A stretch of DNA of 64,000 nt from positions 91,008-155,007 of the forward strand of contig NZ_PVTQ01000011.1 in assembly GCF_003003355.1 (NCBI RefSeq), in the 5' to 3' direction. This document shows positions 50,839-59,924 of this stretch, one piece after another (within the stretch, counting starts at the first letter, position 1; each line of letters opens with the position of its first letter). The notes below the pieces were generated by a model, which was given only the letters and a program-made list of their open reading frames with translations, was not told the DNA's origin and searched no databases. Source of the stretch: Donghicola tyrosinivorans (GTDB lineage Bacteria > Pseudomonadota > Alphaproteobacteria > Rhodobacterales > Rhodobacteraceae). The translations under genes and the position numbers were made by a program.

Positions 50839-52092
50839 ATGTCTGCCGATCTGATCAAAGTCACCTACCGTATCGAGACCGCTGGCGATCCCGCAGCGAT
50901 GGCGGCCAACATCGCCTCGGATCAAAGCACGGGCACCTTCACCGAACTACCGGGCGAGACAGAGGCCGTACGCGCCCGCTGCGCCGCCCGCGTGTTGTCC
51001 GTGACCGCCCTGCCCGATCTTGATCAACCGTCGTTACCGAACACCGGCGCGACCGGCCCTGTCAAACGGGCTGATGCGGTGATCGCCTATCCGCTGGACG
51101 CAGTGGGCACCGATATCGCGGCGCTGATGACCATCACCATCGGCGGTGTCTTTGCCATTCGCGGCGTTACCGGCATTCGTGTCATGGACATAGACCTGCC
51201 CGAAGCATGGTCCTGCCATCCGGGGCCGCAATTCGGTGTCGAAGGCTCGCGCCGTCTGATGGGCGTGCAAGAGGGGCCGATGATTGCCTCAATCATTAAG
51301 CCATCGCTGGGTCTTCTGCCCGATGAAACCGCCGAGGTCGTGCGCCAGTTGTGCGAGGCAGGCGTGGACTTCATCAAGGACGACGAAAAACTGATGAGCC
51401 CCGCCTACTCTCCCCTAGAGGCGCGTGTGAAAGCGATCATGCCGGTGATCGAAGACCACCAGCAGCGCACCGGCAAGAAGGTGATGTATGCCTTCGGGAT
51501 CAGCTCGGCCGATCCGGATCAGATGATGCGCAACCATGACATCGTGACCGCCCACGGCGGCAATGCAGCGGTGATCAACATCAACTCGGTCGGCTATGGC
51601 GGCATGAGCTTTCTGCGCAAACGCAGCGCCCTTTGCCTGCACGCCCACCGGAATGGCTGGGACATCCTGACCCGCCACCCCGCATTGGGAATGGAGTTCC
51701 GCGCCTACCAGAAAATCTGGCGGCTGCTGGGTGTGGATCAGTTCCAGATCAATGGCATTCAGGCCAAATACTGGGAGCCGGATGACAGCTTCGTCGCCAG
51801 CTTCAAAGCCGTGCGTGAACCGATCTTCAGTGACGCTGACCGCCCCCTGCCGGTGGTGTGCAGCGGCCAATGGGGCGGTCAGGCCTATGAGACATACCAG
51901 CGCACGGGCAAGACGCTTGACCTGATGTATCTGGGCGGCGGCGGCATTCACGGGCACCCAATGGGGCTGGCCTCAGGCGTCCGCGCCATCCGTCAGGCGT
52001 GGGATGCGGCGGCAGCAGAGACTCCGCTGGCCACCTATGCGGCAACCCATCCGGAACTGCGTGCAGCGCTGGACAAATGGGGTCCGGTCTAA
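50839..52092 (+). CDS. RuBisCO-like protein (form IV, possible 3-oxo-acid-phosphate enzyme)
   Basis: 417 residues. The RuBisCO large-subunit fold is clear. K154 in SIIKPSLGL equals Lys175, and K180-D182-E183 in DFIKDDEKL equals the carbamylated Lys201 with Asp203 and Glu204. H268, H270 and R271 in LCLHAHRNGW equal His292, His294 and Arg295. S342 in VVCSGQWGG equals Ser379, and LGGGGIHGHPMG is the phosphate loop. Lys177, His298 and His327 are replaced, so it is not a carboxylase. RLPs of this kind include enzymes that decarboxylate or cleave 3-oxo-isoapionate 4-phosphate in D-apionate catabolism. Start supported by GAAGGAACGAGG. Confidence 0.9.
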   Translation: MSADLIKVTYRIETAGDPAAMAANIASDQSTGTFTELPGETEAVRARCAARVLSVTALPDLDQPSLPNTGATGPVKRADAVIAYPLDAVGTDIAALMTITIGGVFAIRGVTGIRVMDIDLPEAWSCHPGPQFGVEGSRRLMGVQEGPMIASIIKPSLGLLPDETAEVVRQLCEAGVDFIKDDEKLMSPAYSPLEARVKAIMPVIEDHQQRTGKKVMYAFGISSADPDQMMRNHDIVTAHGGNAAVININSVGYGGMSFLRKRSALCLHAHRNGWDILTRHPALGMEFRAYQKIWRLLGVDQFQINGIQAKYWEPDDSFVASFKAVREPIFSDADRPLPVVCSGQWGGQAYETYQRTGKTLDLMYLGGGGIHGHPMGLASGVRAIRQAWDAAAAETPLATYAATHPELRAALDKWGPV

Positions 52093-52130
52093 GCTGCCGC
52101 CCCAAATCCGAAATCACAGCTTACACGACA

Positions 52131-52155
52131 GGCGCACCCGCTTCGGGTGCGCCAT
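52131..52155 (+). terminator. Hairpin after the RLP gene
   Basis: GGCGCACCC, loop GCTTC, GGGTGCGCC: a perfect 9-bp stem about 40 bases after the stop. The following sequence ATTGCTTTC has only a short T-run, so termination may be weak. Confidence 0.6.
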
Positions 52156-52566
52156 TGCTTTCGACACGCTCAGACCCGCGCGAAGCCACCACTCGGGTCG
52201 CTCTGGCACCGGAACGTGGGCCACAAGCGAAACACCACGACCAAGCCCGCAGCCCCGCCATGGTCAGCCCTGCTAACTTGCGACTTCAGCCCACCTGACA
52301 AAACAACCCAAAATTGATTGACACTTTCAAAGGCCGCGACTGCGCACGCAAATGCACACATCGAAAGATTACTCTTACAGTCGCGAAATTTATCCATAAA
52401 ACCTGCATATTTGGACTACCACCTAAGAGGCATCGCGCAAGAATCGCAGGCAGCAGCCCCACAATGATTCAACCATTGAGGGAAAGAAGCATTGAAATGT
52501 TCCCCTTATTCATATTATCAAACAGGTATTCATTTCGCTTTTCATTCTATCAGATTTCGTTGTCCC
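52156..52566. other. Intergenic region before the RTX protein
   Basis: About 410 bases without a convincing gene. The left half is GC-rich; from about 52290 it becomes markedly more AT-rich, as expected for a promoter region, with TTGACA near 52318 but no clear -10 at the right distance. A TTG at 52492 with GGGAAAGAAG upstream could extend the next gene by 25 residues. Confidence 0.5.
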
Positions 52567-55143
52567 ATGACCTATTCCGAGACCCTCCTGCCCCTAGACA
52601 CAATCGCGCTTTCGCCCACCGAAAGCAGCCTTTCCGCCTTGGCCGCCAGTGAAGGTGATCTTGCCTCCTGGTCACTTCGCGCGCAGGCCATGAGCCTGAT
52701 CGGCACCGCCGCCTGGCCGACGGGAACCGTTACCATCTCTTATCCCGCCGCTGCGCCCGCAGATTATGCCGGCAGCGTTTACGAGACCGCCTTGCAGCCC
52801 CTCACCGCCAGCCAGATCGAGGCCGCAAGCCTTGCGTTTGACCTGCTTGGGGATCTGATCGGCCTGACGTTCACTGAACAAGAAAACGGCGGCAGCATGC
52901 GGATCATGGGCGTGTCTGACGCGGCGCTGGCCAGCGCCTTCGCCGCGGATGCAAGCGGCGCGGGCGGCGATCTACTGATTGCTAATCACGGCAGCGCACC
53001 GGGATCCCTTGGCTTTCACATGATGATGCGCGGCGTGGGCCAGATATTGGGTCTTGTCAGCACCGGCGCCACTGTCGAGGAGAGCTTTGCGACCAGTGCG
53101 CAATATCTTCAGGACAGCAACATCTACACCATGATGAGCCCCCTCTCGGCGGGCTTTGCAGGGGCCCGCTGGCTGACCGACTATGCAGCCACCCCGATGC
53201 TGGCGGACGTCAGCGCCTTGCAACTGATCTACAGCCCCAACTTCGACACGCGCACAGGCGATACCACCTACGGCTTTGGTTCGACCGCGGACCGGATCGT
53301 TTTTGACTTTGACGCGATGATGAAGACCTACGGCGCTGTTGCCGCAGTCACCGTCTGGGATGCCGATGGTGAGGATGTGCTGAACATGTCCGGCTTTGGG
53401 CAGGACGCAACGATCAGCCTGAGCGACGGCACCTATTCGAACATCGGCGGCGGCATCGCGAATTTCGCGATCGCGAACGGCACCATCATCGAAAATGCCG
53501 TGGGCGGTGTTGGCGATGACTGGATCATCGGCAATGGCACCCGCAATGATCTGTTCGGCGGCTACGGCGGCGATACGCTGGAAGGTGGCAATGGCCGTGA
53601 CAGACTGTTCGGCGAAGCCCGAAACATGGAAGAAATCGACGTCACCCATAGCATGGTCTCGCTGGATTTCGAGGCGCCTTTGACCCTTTCCAGCGACGCG
53701 CAAATCGCGGGCTTCACCGCCGAGATGCTGGTAGCCTTCACCGATCTGGCCGCTGGCACGCAAACGATCACTTTACCGAAGGGCCTGACGCTGGTTCTGG
53801 ATGAGGCCAATGAAAAGCTGCAACTGGTTGCCGGTGACCAAACCTTCGATGCACCGATATTCCTGTCGGATCTGGCAGACGGTGATGTTCATCGCCTCAG
53901 CATCAGCGTTGGTGGTGTTGTCCGCTTCTACATCGACGGGCAATTGGCTGGCACGCTAGAGGATGTGCCCACCAACGGCACCGCCGCTGAGGTCAGTTTT
54001 GACATGACCGGCTTGGTCGGCGATGTGCGCCTCTTCGCTGGCGTGCGAGGCCCGGCCCTGATCGAGGCTAACGCCTTCACCCCGCTCGACACCGCCTCTG
54101 AGAGCGAGTTGCTGTGGGATATCCGCGCCGACAAAGCCAGCGCCACGCTGACCGACGCGCTAGAGCAAGCAACCTTCATCCTGCCCGAAACCGTCAGCTA
54201 CACCCGCGCCACAGCGGTCAGCTTTGACGACCTATTGGATGGCGGTTCTGGCGCCGATGTTCTGCGCGGCGGAATTGGCGATGACACCCTGATCGGGGGT
54301 GAGGGCAATGACATACTGGATGGGGGCGTCGGTGCCGACGTTCTGCGCGGCGGTGATGGTGAGGACACGGTCGATTACCGCGCCTCGGACAAGGCCGTTC
54401 AGGTGGCCCTGAACAACGGCTATGGGCGCGGGGGCGATGCTGCCGGAGACCGCCTTTTCTCGATAGAGAAGGTGATCGGAACCGATTACGGTGACCAACT
54501 TGTGGGCGACAAAGGCGACGAAACCCTTTGGAGCGGCAACGGCGATGACACCATCTCGGGTCTTGATGGTGACGATGCCCTCAAGGGTCAGGACGGCAAG
54601 GACGTGCTGAACGGCGGTAACGGTGATGACCGCCTGACCGGCGGAGCCGATGCGGACGTTATAAACGGCGGTGCGGGCGACGACATGGCGCGGTACTACA
54701 GTTCGGGCGGCGCAGTTGAGATTGATCTAAGCGCGGGCACCACCGACGGCACAGATGCTGTTGGGGACGTTCTAATTTCCATCGAAAGCCTGCTTGGCAG
54801 CCGCTATAGCGACAAGCTGACCGGATCAGCTGAGGCCAACCGCCTGTTCGCTGCCGAAGGCAACGATACGCTGACCGGCATGGAAGGTGATGACCTGATG
54901 CGCGGCGGCGACGGCAATGACACCTTTGTCTTTGCCGGTGGTCACGGCAACGACACGATCTTCGACTTTGAGAATGGCAGCGATACCCTCGCGCTTGCGG
55001 GCATATCTTCGCTGGACGGCGTTAGTATCCAGCAAAGCGGGGATGATGCCCTTATCAGCTTTGCGGGCACCACTGTGACCCTACGCAACATGCTGATCGA
55101 CAGCATTGATGCGACTGACTTTATCTTCGATTACGATCTGTAA
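52567..55143 (+). CDS. Serralysin-like RTX protein with a degenerate zinc site (pseudo-protease)
   Basis: 858 residues from the ATG at 52567. Residues about 30-300 follow the M10B/serralysin fold: [33 protein letters not shown] and [19 protein letters not shown]. The zinc motif HEIGHALGLSH reads R155-G-V-G-Q159-ILGLV-S165, so all three His and the Glu are lost; the Met-turn keeps MS but Tyr becomes Pro (MMSPLS). An LamG-like insert lies near 360-540. RTX nonapeptide repeats (GGxGxDxLx) follow near 310-350 and from about 575, then [12 protein letters not shown] near the end. There is no signal peptide, so type I secretion is expected. An export system is not in the window. Confidence 0.85.
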   Translation: MTYSETLLPLDTIALSPTESSLSALAASEGDLASWSLRAQAMSLIGTAAWPTGTVTISYPAAAPADYAGSVYETALQPLTASQIEAASLAFDLLGDLIGLTFTEQENGGSMRIMGVSDAALASAFAADASGAGGDLLIANHGSAPGSLGFHMMMRGVGQILGLVSTGATVEESFATSAQYLQDSNIYTMMSPLSAGFAGARWLTDYAATPMLADVSALQLIYSPNFDTRTGDTTYGFGSTADRIVFDFDAMMKTYGAVAAVTVWDADGEDVLNMSGFGQDATISLSDGTYSNIGGGIANFAIANGTIIENAVGGVGDDWIIGNGTRNDLFGGYGGDTLEGGNGRDRLFGEARNMEEIDVTHSMVSLDFEAPLTLSSDAQIAGFTAEMLVAFTDLAAGTQTITLPKGLTLVLDEANEKLQLVAGDQTFDAPIFLSDLADGDVHRLSISVGGVVRFYIDGQLAGTLEDVPTNGTAAEVSFDMTGLVGDVRLFAGVRGPALIEANAFTPLDTASESELLWDIRADKASATLTDALEQATFILPETVSYTRATAVSFDDLLDGGSGADVLRGGIGDDTLIGGEGNDILDGGVGADVLRGGDGEDTVDYRASDKAVQVALNNGYGRGGDAAGDRLFSIEKVIGTDYGDQLVGDKGDETLWSGNGDDTISGLDGDDALKGQDGKDVLNGGNGDDRLTGGADADVINGGAGDDMARYYSSGGAVEIDLSAGTTDGTDAVGDVLISIESLLGSRYSDKLTGSAEANRLFAAEGNDTLTGMEGDDLMRGGDGNDTFVFAGGHGNDTIFDFENGSDTLALAGISSLDGVSIQQSGDDALISFAGTTVTLRNMLIDSIDATDFIFDYDL

Positions 55144-55153
55144 CGCGTCTTGC

Positions 55154-55181
55154 GGCCACTGAACCTTAGCGTTCGGTGGCC
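55154..55181. terminator. Hairpin between the convergent RTX and gntR genes
   Basis: GGCCACTGAAC and GTTCGGTGGCC pair (11 bp, one G-U) around six bases. The right arm includes the last codons of the minus-strand gntR gene. TCTTT follows on the plus strand, so it mainly ends the RTX transcript. Confidence 0.65.
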
Positions 55182-55915
55182 TCTTTCAGGATCAAGGGAA
55201 TGGGGCGCTGGCCTGCGTCCGCCTCTTGTTCCCGCCAACGCTCTAGCATCGGTTTGCCCGAGTTAACGCAGTGATCCCGCATGGCGACACGCGCGCCATT
55301 TGCATCCCCTGCCCGCAGCGCGGTAACGATCGCGGCATGTTCATCCCGCGAGAACCGCGCGATGTCTTCAACATCCCGACGATTGCTCAGTCGGGTCCAT
55401 TCAGGAAAGCGCGTCCGCGCCCGCCAAAAATCATCAACAATCGTCACCAGAACCGAGTTGCCAGTCGCGCGGGCAATGGTCAGATGGAAATCCCGGTCAT
55501 AAGCCTCGATCTGTAGCAGTGACAGCGTGGGATCGCACATGCCTTCAACGCAGCGTTCCAGATGGGCAATGGTGCCCGCGTCGATCTGGGTGGCCGCAGC
55601 GGCGGCGATTTCGGGCTCGATCACATAGCGGGCCTCGACAAGTTCGAAATATCCTGGCAGCCCTGTATCCACGGGCGCGGCAGGCACAACGTTTGCCACG
55701 AATGCCCCTGCCCCGAACCGCGTCACCACATAGCCCATCAGTTCCAGCGCGATCATCGCCTCACGCACTGTGGTGCGGCTAACCCCCAGTTGGGCCACCA
55801 GATCCTTGTCTGCGGGCATCTTCGAGCCCGGCTCGAAATCGCCCGCCCGAATACGCTCGGCAATCTGGTCGGCCACAAGGCGGTAACGCGGTGTCTGGAT
55901 GATGGAGGTCAGCAT
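55166..55915 (-). CDS. GntR/FadR-family regulator, second copy type
   Basis: 249 residues. The winged HTH (about 10-75) has RIRAGDFEPGSKMPADKDL and LGVSRTTVREAMIALELMGYV. The FCD domain (about 90-225) has YDRDFHLTIARATGN and DEHAAIVTALRAGD with the metal ligands. It is the third gene of the minus-strand unit dctP2-denD2-gntR2, 11 bases after denD2. It likely controls that unit through the palindrome at 58033-58059. It is not a close paralogue of the 17418-18092 regulator, and the operator differs. Confidence 0.88.
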   Translation of the reverse strand: MLTSIIQTPRYRLVADQIAERIRAGDFEPGSKMPADKDLVAQLGVSRTTVREAMIALELMGYVVTRFGAGAFVANVVPAAPVDTGLPGYFELVEARYVIEPEIAAAAATQIDAGTIAHLERCVEGMCDPTLSLLQIEAYDRDFHLTIARATGNSVLVTIVDDFWRARTRFPEWTRLSNRRDVEDIARFSRDEHAAIVTALRAGDANGARVAMRDHCVNSGKPMLERWREQEADAGQRPIPLILKEATER

Positions 55916-55926
55916 GGCCCCTGCTT

Positions 55927-56892
55927 TCAGGTCTTGGGAAGATCGTCTTCCATATAGTACCTGACATTTTCCTCGAAACTCTGGTCAGCTTCAAGCCCAA
56001 GGGCCGTGGCCTTGTCAAAGCGGTAGTCAAAGCGCCAACCGCGCACGATGGCGGCGATGTCGGGTTGTTCTTCCCAACGGATCAGCTTGGCCGGCTCTGG
56101 CCCTGCCACCGCTGTCAGCGCGTCGATCATCTGGCGGATCGACAGGCGCAGACCCGGCAGGGTCATGCAGCGTTGTTGCCCCAGATCGGAAGCGTCCAGT
56201 TCCGCCCCTTTGATCAGGTTCTGCACACAGCGACGGGGCGAGAGGTAGAAATGCTCTTGCTCGGGATCCACGGGGCAGATCGCGGGTTCGCCATTCAATG
56301 GCTCGCGGATGATCGAGGACATAAAGCTGCTGGCGGCCCTGTTCGGCTTGCCTGGCCGGACCGAGATCGTCGGTAGCCGGAACCCGCGCCCGTCGATATA
56401 GCCCTTGCGGCTGTAGTCGTTGATCAGCATCTCACCCACGGCCTTTTGCATCCCGTACGAGGTCTGTGGGTTGGGGATTGTAAAATCGGTGATCGGGTCG
56501 GGAACCTCCCCGCCAAACACGGCGAGCGAGCTGGTAAAGACCACAACAGGACAGGTACCCAAGGCGCGGCAGCGTTCCAGAATATTGTAGGTGCCAAAGA
56601 GGTTCACCTGCATGCCGGCCTCAAAATCCGCCTCTGCATGGGCCGAAACAACGGCGGCCAGATGGAAGATCACATCCACATCCGCACCGATCAGCCCGTC
56701 CACAGCTGCGCGGTCAGTGATGTCACAGGCCGCACCGGTCACGGGGAACGGGGCCTCAACCGGATCGGGCTGCGCCACGTCCGCCAGAACCAGTTTGGTG
56801 ATCGGCTGCCCGCGCAGGCTACCTTTTTCCGCAAGAGATGCCGCAATTTTCCGGCCTACAAAGCCGCCGCCGCCGATGATCAGGATATTCAT
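55927..56892 (-). CDS. denD: DenD-like NAD-dependent dehydrogenase, copy 2
   Basis: 321 residues, the same length as the copy at 37695-38660 and largely identical by eye in FRLPTISVRPGKPNRAAS, YGMQKAVGEMLINDYSRKG and LIRWEEQP. Extended SDR fold with IIGGGGFVGRKIAASLA. D-erythronate dehydrogenase family; it would supply OtnI, OtnK and OtnC from an acid imported by a TRAP system. The start at 56892 gives the canonical N-terminus; the RBS is weak. It lies 75 bases after dctP2. Confidence 0.86.
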   Translation of the reverse strand: MNILIIGGGGFVGRKIAASLAEKGSLRGQPITKLVLADVAQPDPVEAPFPVTGAACDITDRAAVDGLIGADVDVIFHLAAVVSAHAEADFEAGMQVNLFGTYNILERCRALGTCPVVVFTSSLAVFGGEVPDPITDFTIPNPQTSYGMQKAVGEMLINDYSRKGYIDGRGFRLPTISVRPGKPNRAASSFMSSIIREPLNGEPAICPVDPEQEHFYLSPRRCVQNLIKGAELDASDLGQQRCMTLPGLRLSIRQMIDALTAVAGPEPAKLIRWEEQPDIAAIVRGWRFDYRFDKATALGLEADQSFEENVRYYMEDDLPKT

Positions 56893-56967
56893 GTCAGTGT
56901 CTTTCAGAGAAAAAAGAAGTCCGAAGGCGCAACTCAGCACGCGCCTTCGGACACAGCAGATCAGAGC

Positions 56968-57981
56968 TTAGTTGACGCTAAGACCAATCCGCTGGAGGAA
57001 CGCTTTATGGCTGTCCACAAGGGTGGCAGCTTCGGGGGTGCGGGCGGCCCATTCGTCCCAACGGCCAATGGCCGCCTTACGGAAGGTGGCGCGATCTTCG
57101 GCCGACCAGTCGTAGATGGTGACGCCCTGCTCTGGCAGCTTGGCCAGTGCCTCGCCGTTGTTGACCAGCGTCATGGTCATCAGCTTCAGGGCCAGACTGT
57201 CCATCGCCGTGGTCAGGATTGCCTGATGCTGTTCACTCAGGCCATTCCAGACGTCAGTGTTACAGGCCAGATGGTCTGCCGCCATCGAATGGAAACCGGG
57301 GTATGTGGTGTGCTTGGCAATGTCATAGATCCCCAGACCCACGTTATTCGCCAGAGTCGAGGCATCTGCCCCGTCGATAATACCGGTCTCAAGCGAGGTA
57401 AAAATCTCGGTAAAGTCCATGACGATCGGCGTCGCGCCGAGGGCTGCGAAAATCTCGGACTCCATGCCGGGGGGCGAACGGAACTTGAAGCCTTCAAGAT
57501 CAGCAATGCCCGCCAGCGGACGGGTCGAGTTCAGGCTTTCCTGACCGCCCAGATATGTCCCGACAAAATGCATGCCGTTGGCCTCGTAGAGCTGGTTGAT
57601 CAGCTCGGCGCCGTCGCCGTATTTGATCCACGCCACCCATTCCAGCGGCGTGTTATAGCCGCCCATCGTGTCGGCCACGAACTGGAACGCCGCGTTCTTG
57701 CCGGTCTGGTAGTTACCGTTGGTCATGTCGCAATCAAGGATACCATCCGCCGCGGCGCTGAAGGTCTCCGCCGACGCAACGACTGCCGAGCTAAAATACA
57801 TCTCGATCTGCAATTCGTTGTTCGACATGGCGTGAACCTGATCGACAAAGTCCTGCACCAGCTTGCCCGATACGGACTCTGGCGACTGATGGGTTTGAAT
57901 CCGCAGGTTCGTGGTTTCAGCTGAAACGGCACCAGCGGCCAGTGCGATGGCCGAGGCGGCCGCGACATACTTGAAAGACAT
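56968..57981 (-). CDS. dctP: TRAP solute-binding protein DctP, orphan second copy
   Basis: 337 residues with a Sec signal peptide ending near residue 21 (AAGAVSA). GFKFRSPPGMESEIFAALGA carries the ligand-binding arginine; GATPIVMDFTEIF, ETGIIDGADAS and YPGFHSM are shared almost unchanged with the SBP at 18321-19337. No dctQ or dctM follows, so it may use the permease at 19454-21858 or one outside the window. RBS GGGAGGAG. First gene of the dctP2-denD2-gntR2 unit. Confidence 0.93.
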   Translation of the reverse strand: MSFKYVAAASAIALAAGAVSAETTNLRIQTHQSPESVSGKLVQDFVDQVHAMSNNELQIEMYFSSAVVASAETFSAAADGILDCDMTNGNYQTGKNAAFQFVADTMGGYNTPLEWVAWIKYGDGAELINQLYEANGMHFVGTYLGGQESLNSTRPLAGIADLEGFKFRSPPGMESEIFAALGATPIVMDFTEIFTSLETGIIDGADASTLANNVGLGIYDIAKHTTYPGFHSMAADHLACNTDVWNGLSEQHQAILTTAMDSLALKLMTMTLVNNGEALAKLPEQGVTIYDWSAEDRATFRKAAIGRWDEWAARTPEAATLVDSHKAFLQRIGLSVN

Positions 57982-58032
57982 TCATACTCCTCCCGATTGA
58001 ATCACTTTCACTGAGGCCAGCGTAGCGGAATT

Positions 58033-58059
58033 TTGCCGGATTGCCAGACAATCCAGCAA
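58033..58059. promoter_or_regulatory. 27-bp imperfect palindrome upstream of dctP2
   Basis: Eleven of 13 base pairs match around a central A. The core is GATTGCCAGACAATC, close to the ATTGTCnGACAAT style of FadR/FCD regulators. It lies about 55-75 bp upstream of the dctP2 start, a good position for an operator of the GntR gene in the same unit. Confidence 0.7.
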
Positions 58060-58188
58060 TCAAACACAAAATTCCCTGCACAGATCATCTGTGCGCGCCA
58101 AGCATGGCGTTCAAGCTTTTGATAAGTTGTATATTTTCAGGGATTGGCGCCTTGCGACACTTACGGCTGATCCAAAGCCGCAGTGCCG

Positions 58189-59613
58189 TTAAGCCGTCAT
58201 TTCACGCCAGAACAGCGGTAGGAAAAGAACGAAGACCGTCATCATCTCCAATCGGCCCAGATACATGCCGACTGTCAAAACAACCTTTACGGGATCACTT
58301 AGCGGGGCAAAGTTTCCGGCGGGTCCGATGATCGGACCGATCCCCGGCCCTACGTTCGCAAGAGCCGTCAGTGCCCCGCTAGAGGCCGTCACCAAGTCCA
58401 GCCCAAGCATGTCCAGCAAGATGGTCAGCATCATAAAGGTGAACAGATACAGCGCCAGAAATGACATCACCCCGTTGATCACGTCATCATCAATCCGCCG
58501 ACCTTCGTATTTCAGGGTCATCACCCTATTGGGTGATCTCAGGCGGCTCATTTCGACCAGAATGGCGCGGCCCATGATCAGCCAGCGCATGGCCTTAGCC
58601 CCGCCTGCGGTCGAGCCGGTACAGCCCCCGACCCCAGTTAAGAAAAAGAACACGCCCGCCGCGAAGGGGCCCCAAAGCTGGTAATCGTTGATCGCGTAGC
58701 CTGTGGTCGTGACCACCGAAACCACGTTGAAGGACACCATACGCAATGCGTCAGCAAAGCTGATTTTGGTGGTCGCAAATAGCCAAAACGTCAGAACAGC
58801 AATCACAATTCCCAGAGTGATCAGCATAGACTCGACTTGTTCGCTGCGGAAAGCGCCCCGCTGCAGACAGCGGATATACCACGCAAATGGCAGCCCCCCA
58901 AACAGCATGAACAGCGTCGCGGTCCACTGTAGGAACGGACTTGAGAAATGCCCGAAAGAGGCATCATACCCCGAATACCCGCCTGTCGAGAGGGTCGTCA
59001 TGGCGTGGGTGATCGCATCAAAGATGCTCATCCCGCCAAGCCAGTACAGCGCCGCACAAATCAGGATCAATCCGCCATAAACCCGCATGGTCAGAATGCC
59101 AAACCGCGTGGCACTGTTGACCTCTTTATCCCCCTTGTCCGAACTTTCAGTGCGGAACAGCTGCATGCCGCCCACCCGCAGCATCGGCAACAGGGCGATA
59201 CCGGTGACGATAAAGCCGATCCCCCCGAGCCCTTGCAGCAAGGCCCGCCAGAAGATCACACCCTTCGGTGTCCCATCCAGCCCCGTCATCACGGTCGAGC
59301 CGGTCGTGGTGATGCCGGACATCGCCTCGAATACCGCATCTACGAAGCTCAGCCCGAAGGTGGTCAACGGGATCGCCCCCGCAAGGGCAGCAATCAGCCA
59401 GACCGATGCGGTCAGCACAAAACCGTGTAGCCGATGAAAGGTCGGGGGCTTGCTGGAATAGCTCGCGATACACAAAAAAGCGCTCGCCACACCGACAAGC
59501 ACCCCGCAAAACGCGAAAATGTCGCGGGTTTCTGGAAAGAGAAGCGCGTCAAAAAGCATCAGCAGAGCAAAGCCGCCAAGCACAAGACCATTGAAAAACA
59601 CAACAAACGTCAT
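58189..59613 (-). CDS. trkH: Potassium uptake protein TrkH
   Basis: 474 residues, polytopic inner-membrane protein. Filter-like loops of the four pore repeats are seen as AMSGITTTGSTVMTGLD near residue 108, MTTLSTGGYSGYDASF, FNVVSVVTTTGYAIND and ALTALANVGPGIGPIIG. GGCTGSTAGGAKAMR is a strong TrkH/KtrB signature. It imports K+ with the regulatory subunit TrkA, which is not in the window. It stands alone, unrelated to the sugar-acid genes. Confidence 0.95.
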   Translation of the reverse strand: MTFVVFFNGLVLGGFALLMLFDALLFPETRDIFAFCGVLVGVASAFLCIASYSSKPPTFHRLHGFVLTASVWLIAALAGAIPLTTFGLSFVDAVFEAMSGITTTGSTVMTGLDGTPKGVIFWRALLQGLGGIGFIVTGIALLPMLRVGGMQLFRTESSDKGDKEVNSATRFGILTMRVYGGLILICAALYWLGGMSIFDAITHAMTTLSTGGYSGYDASFGHFSSPFLQWTATLFMLFGGLPFAWYIRCLQRGAFRSEQVESMLITLGIVIAVLTFWLFATTKISFADALRMVSFNVVSVVTTTGYAINDYQLWGPFAAGVFFFLTGVGGCTGSTAGGAKAMRWLIMGRAILVEMSRLRSPNRVMTLKYEGRRIDDDVINGVMSFLALYLFTFMMLTILLDMLGLDLVTASSGALTALANVGPGIGPIIGPAGNFAPLSDPVKVVLTVGMYLGRLEMMTVFVLFLPLFWREMTA

Positions 59614-59924
59614 GAGGCTGCTTTCAAAGGCCGAGGATCATTGATCGTTTGGGTGCAAGACGACAGAGTTTACAGCACCTGTCAGGGGATATTTTACCCA
59701 AGAAAAACAACGGCTTTCCTTAACTGGCGGGCCTCACGCCCCACCTGATGCGCGCGCAGAATCTGCACAATCCGATTTTATCACCCCGTAGAACAGTAGC
59801 AAGCCACCGCGTTAACCACGCCCGTCAACCCTGACTTTTAGTCAGATTTGCTTATTCTATAGATAGTTTCACCAGCCTTGCGAATTCTCATATCTGTACG
59901 ATTGTATTTTGATTGGACTGGCTC
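59614..59924. other. Divergent intergenic region trkH / histidine kinase
   Basis: About 310 bases without a gene. It holds CTGACT-TTT-AGTCAG (59831-59845), a perfect 6-bp inverted repeat about 80 bases upstream of the kinase. It also holds an AT-rich stretch with TATAGATAG near 59859 as a possible -10. GGATATTTTACCCAAGAAAAA near 59687 is a distant relative of the interspersed repeats elsewhere in the window. Confidence 0.5.

Noticed and set aside
52492..52566. A TTG start for the RTX protein adding 25 residues, with a purine-rich upstream stretch.
   Set aside because: The added peptide (rich in Tyr, Phe, His, Cys) is unlike type I-secreted N-termini; the ATG at 52567 gives a normal one. The TTG cannot be excluded.
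54238..54960. Dense short DNA repeats that look like an array.
   Set aside because: They encode RTX nonapeptides of the form GGxGxDxLx in one continuous frame, with no spacer-repeat regularity of a CRISPR array.
56446..57924. A 492-codon plus-strand frame across dctP2 and denD2.
   Set aside because: The opposite strand encodes two well-conserved proteins; this frame resembles neither.
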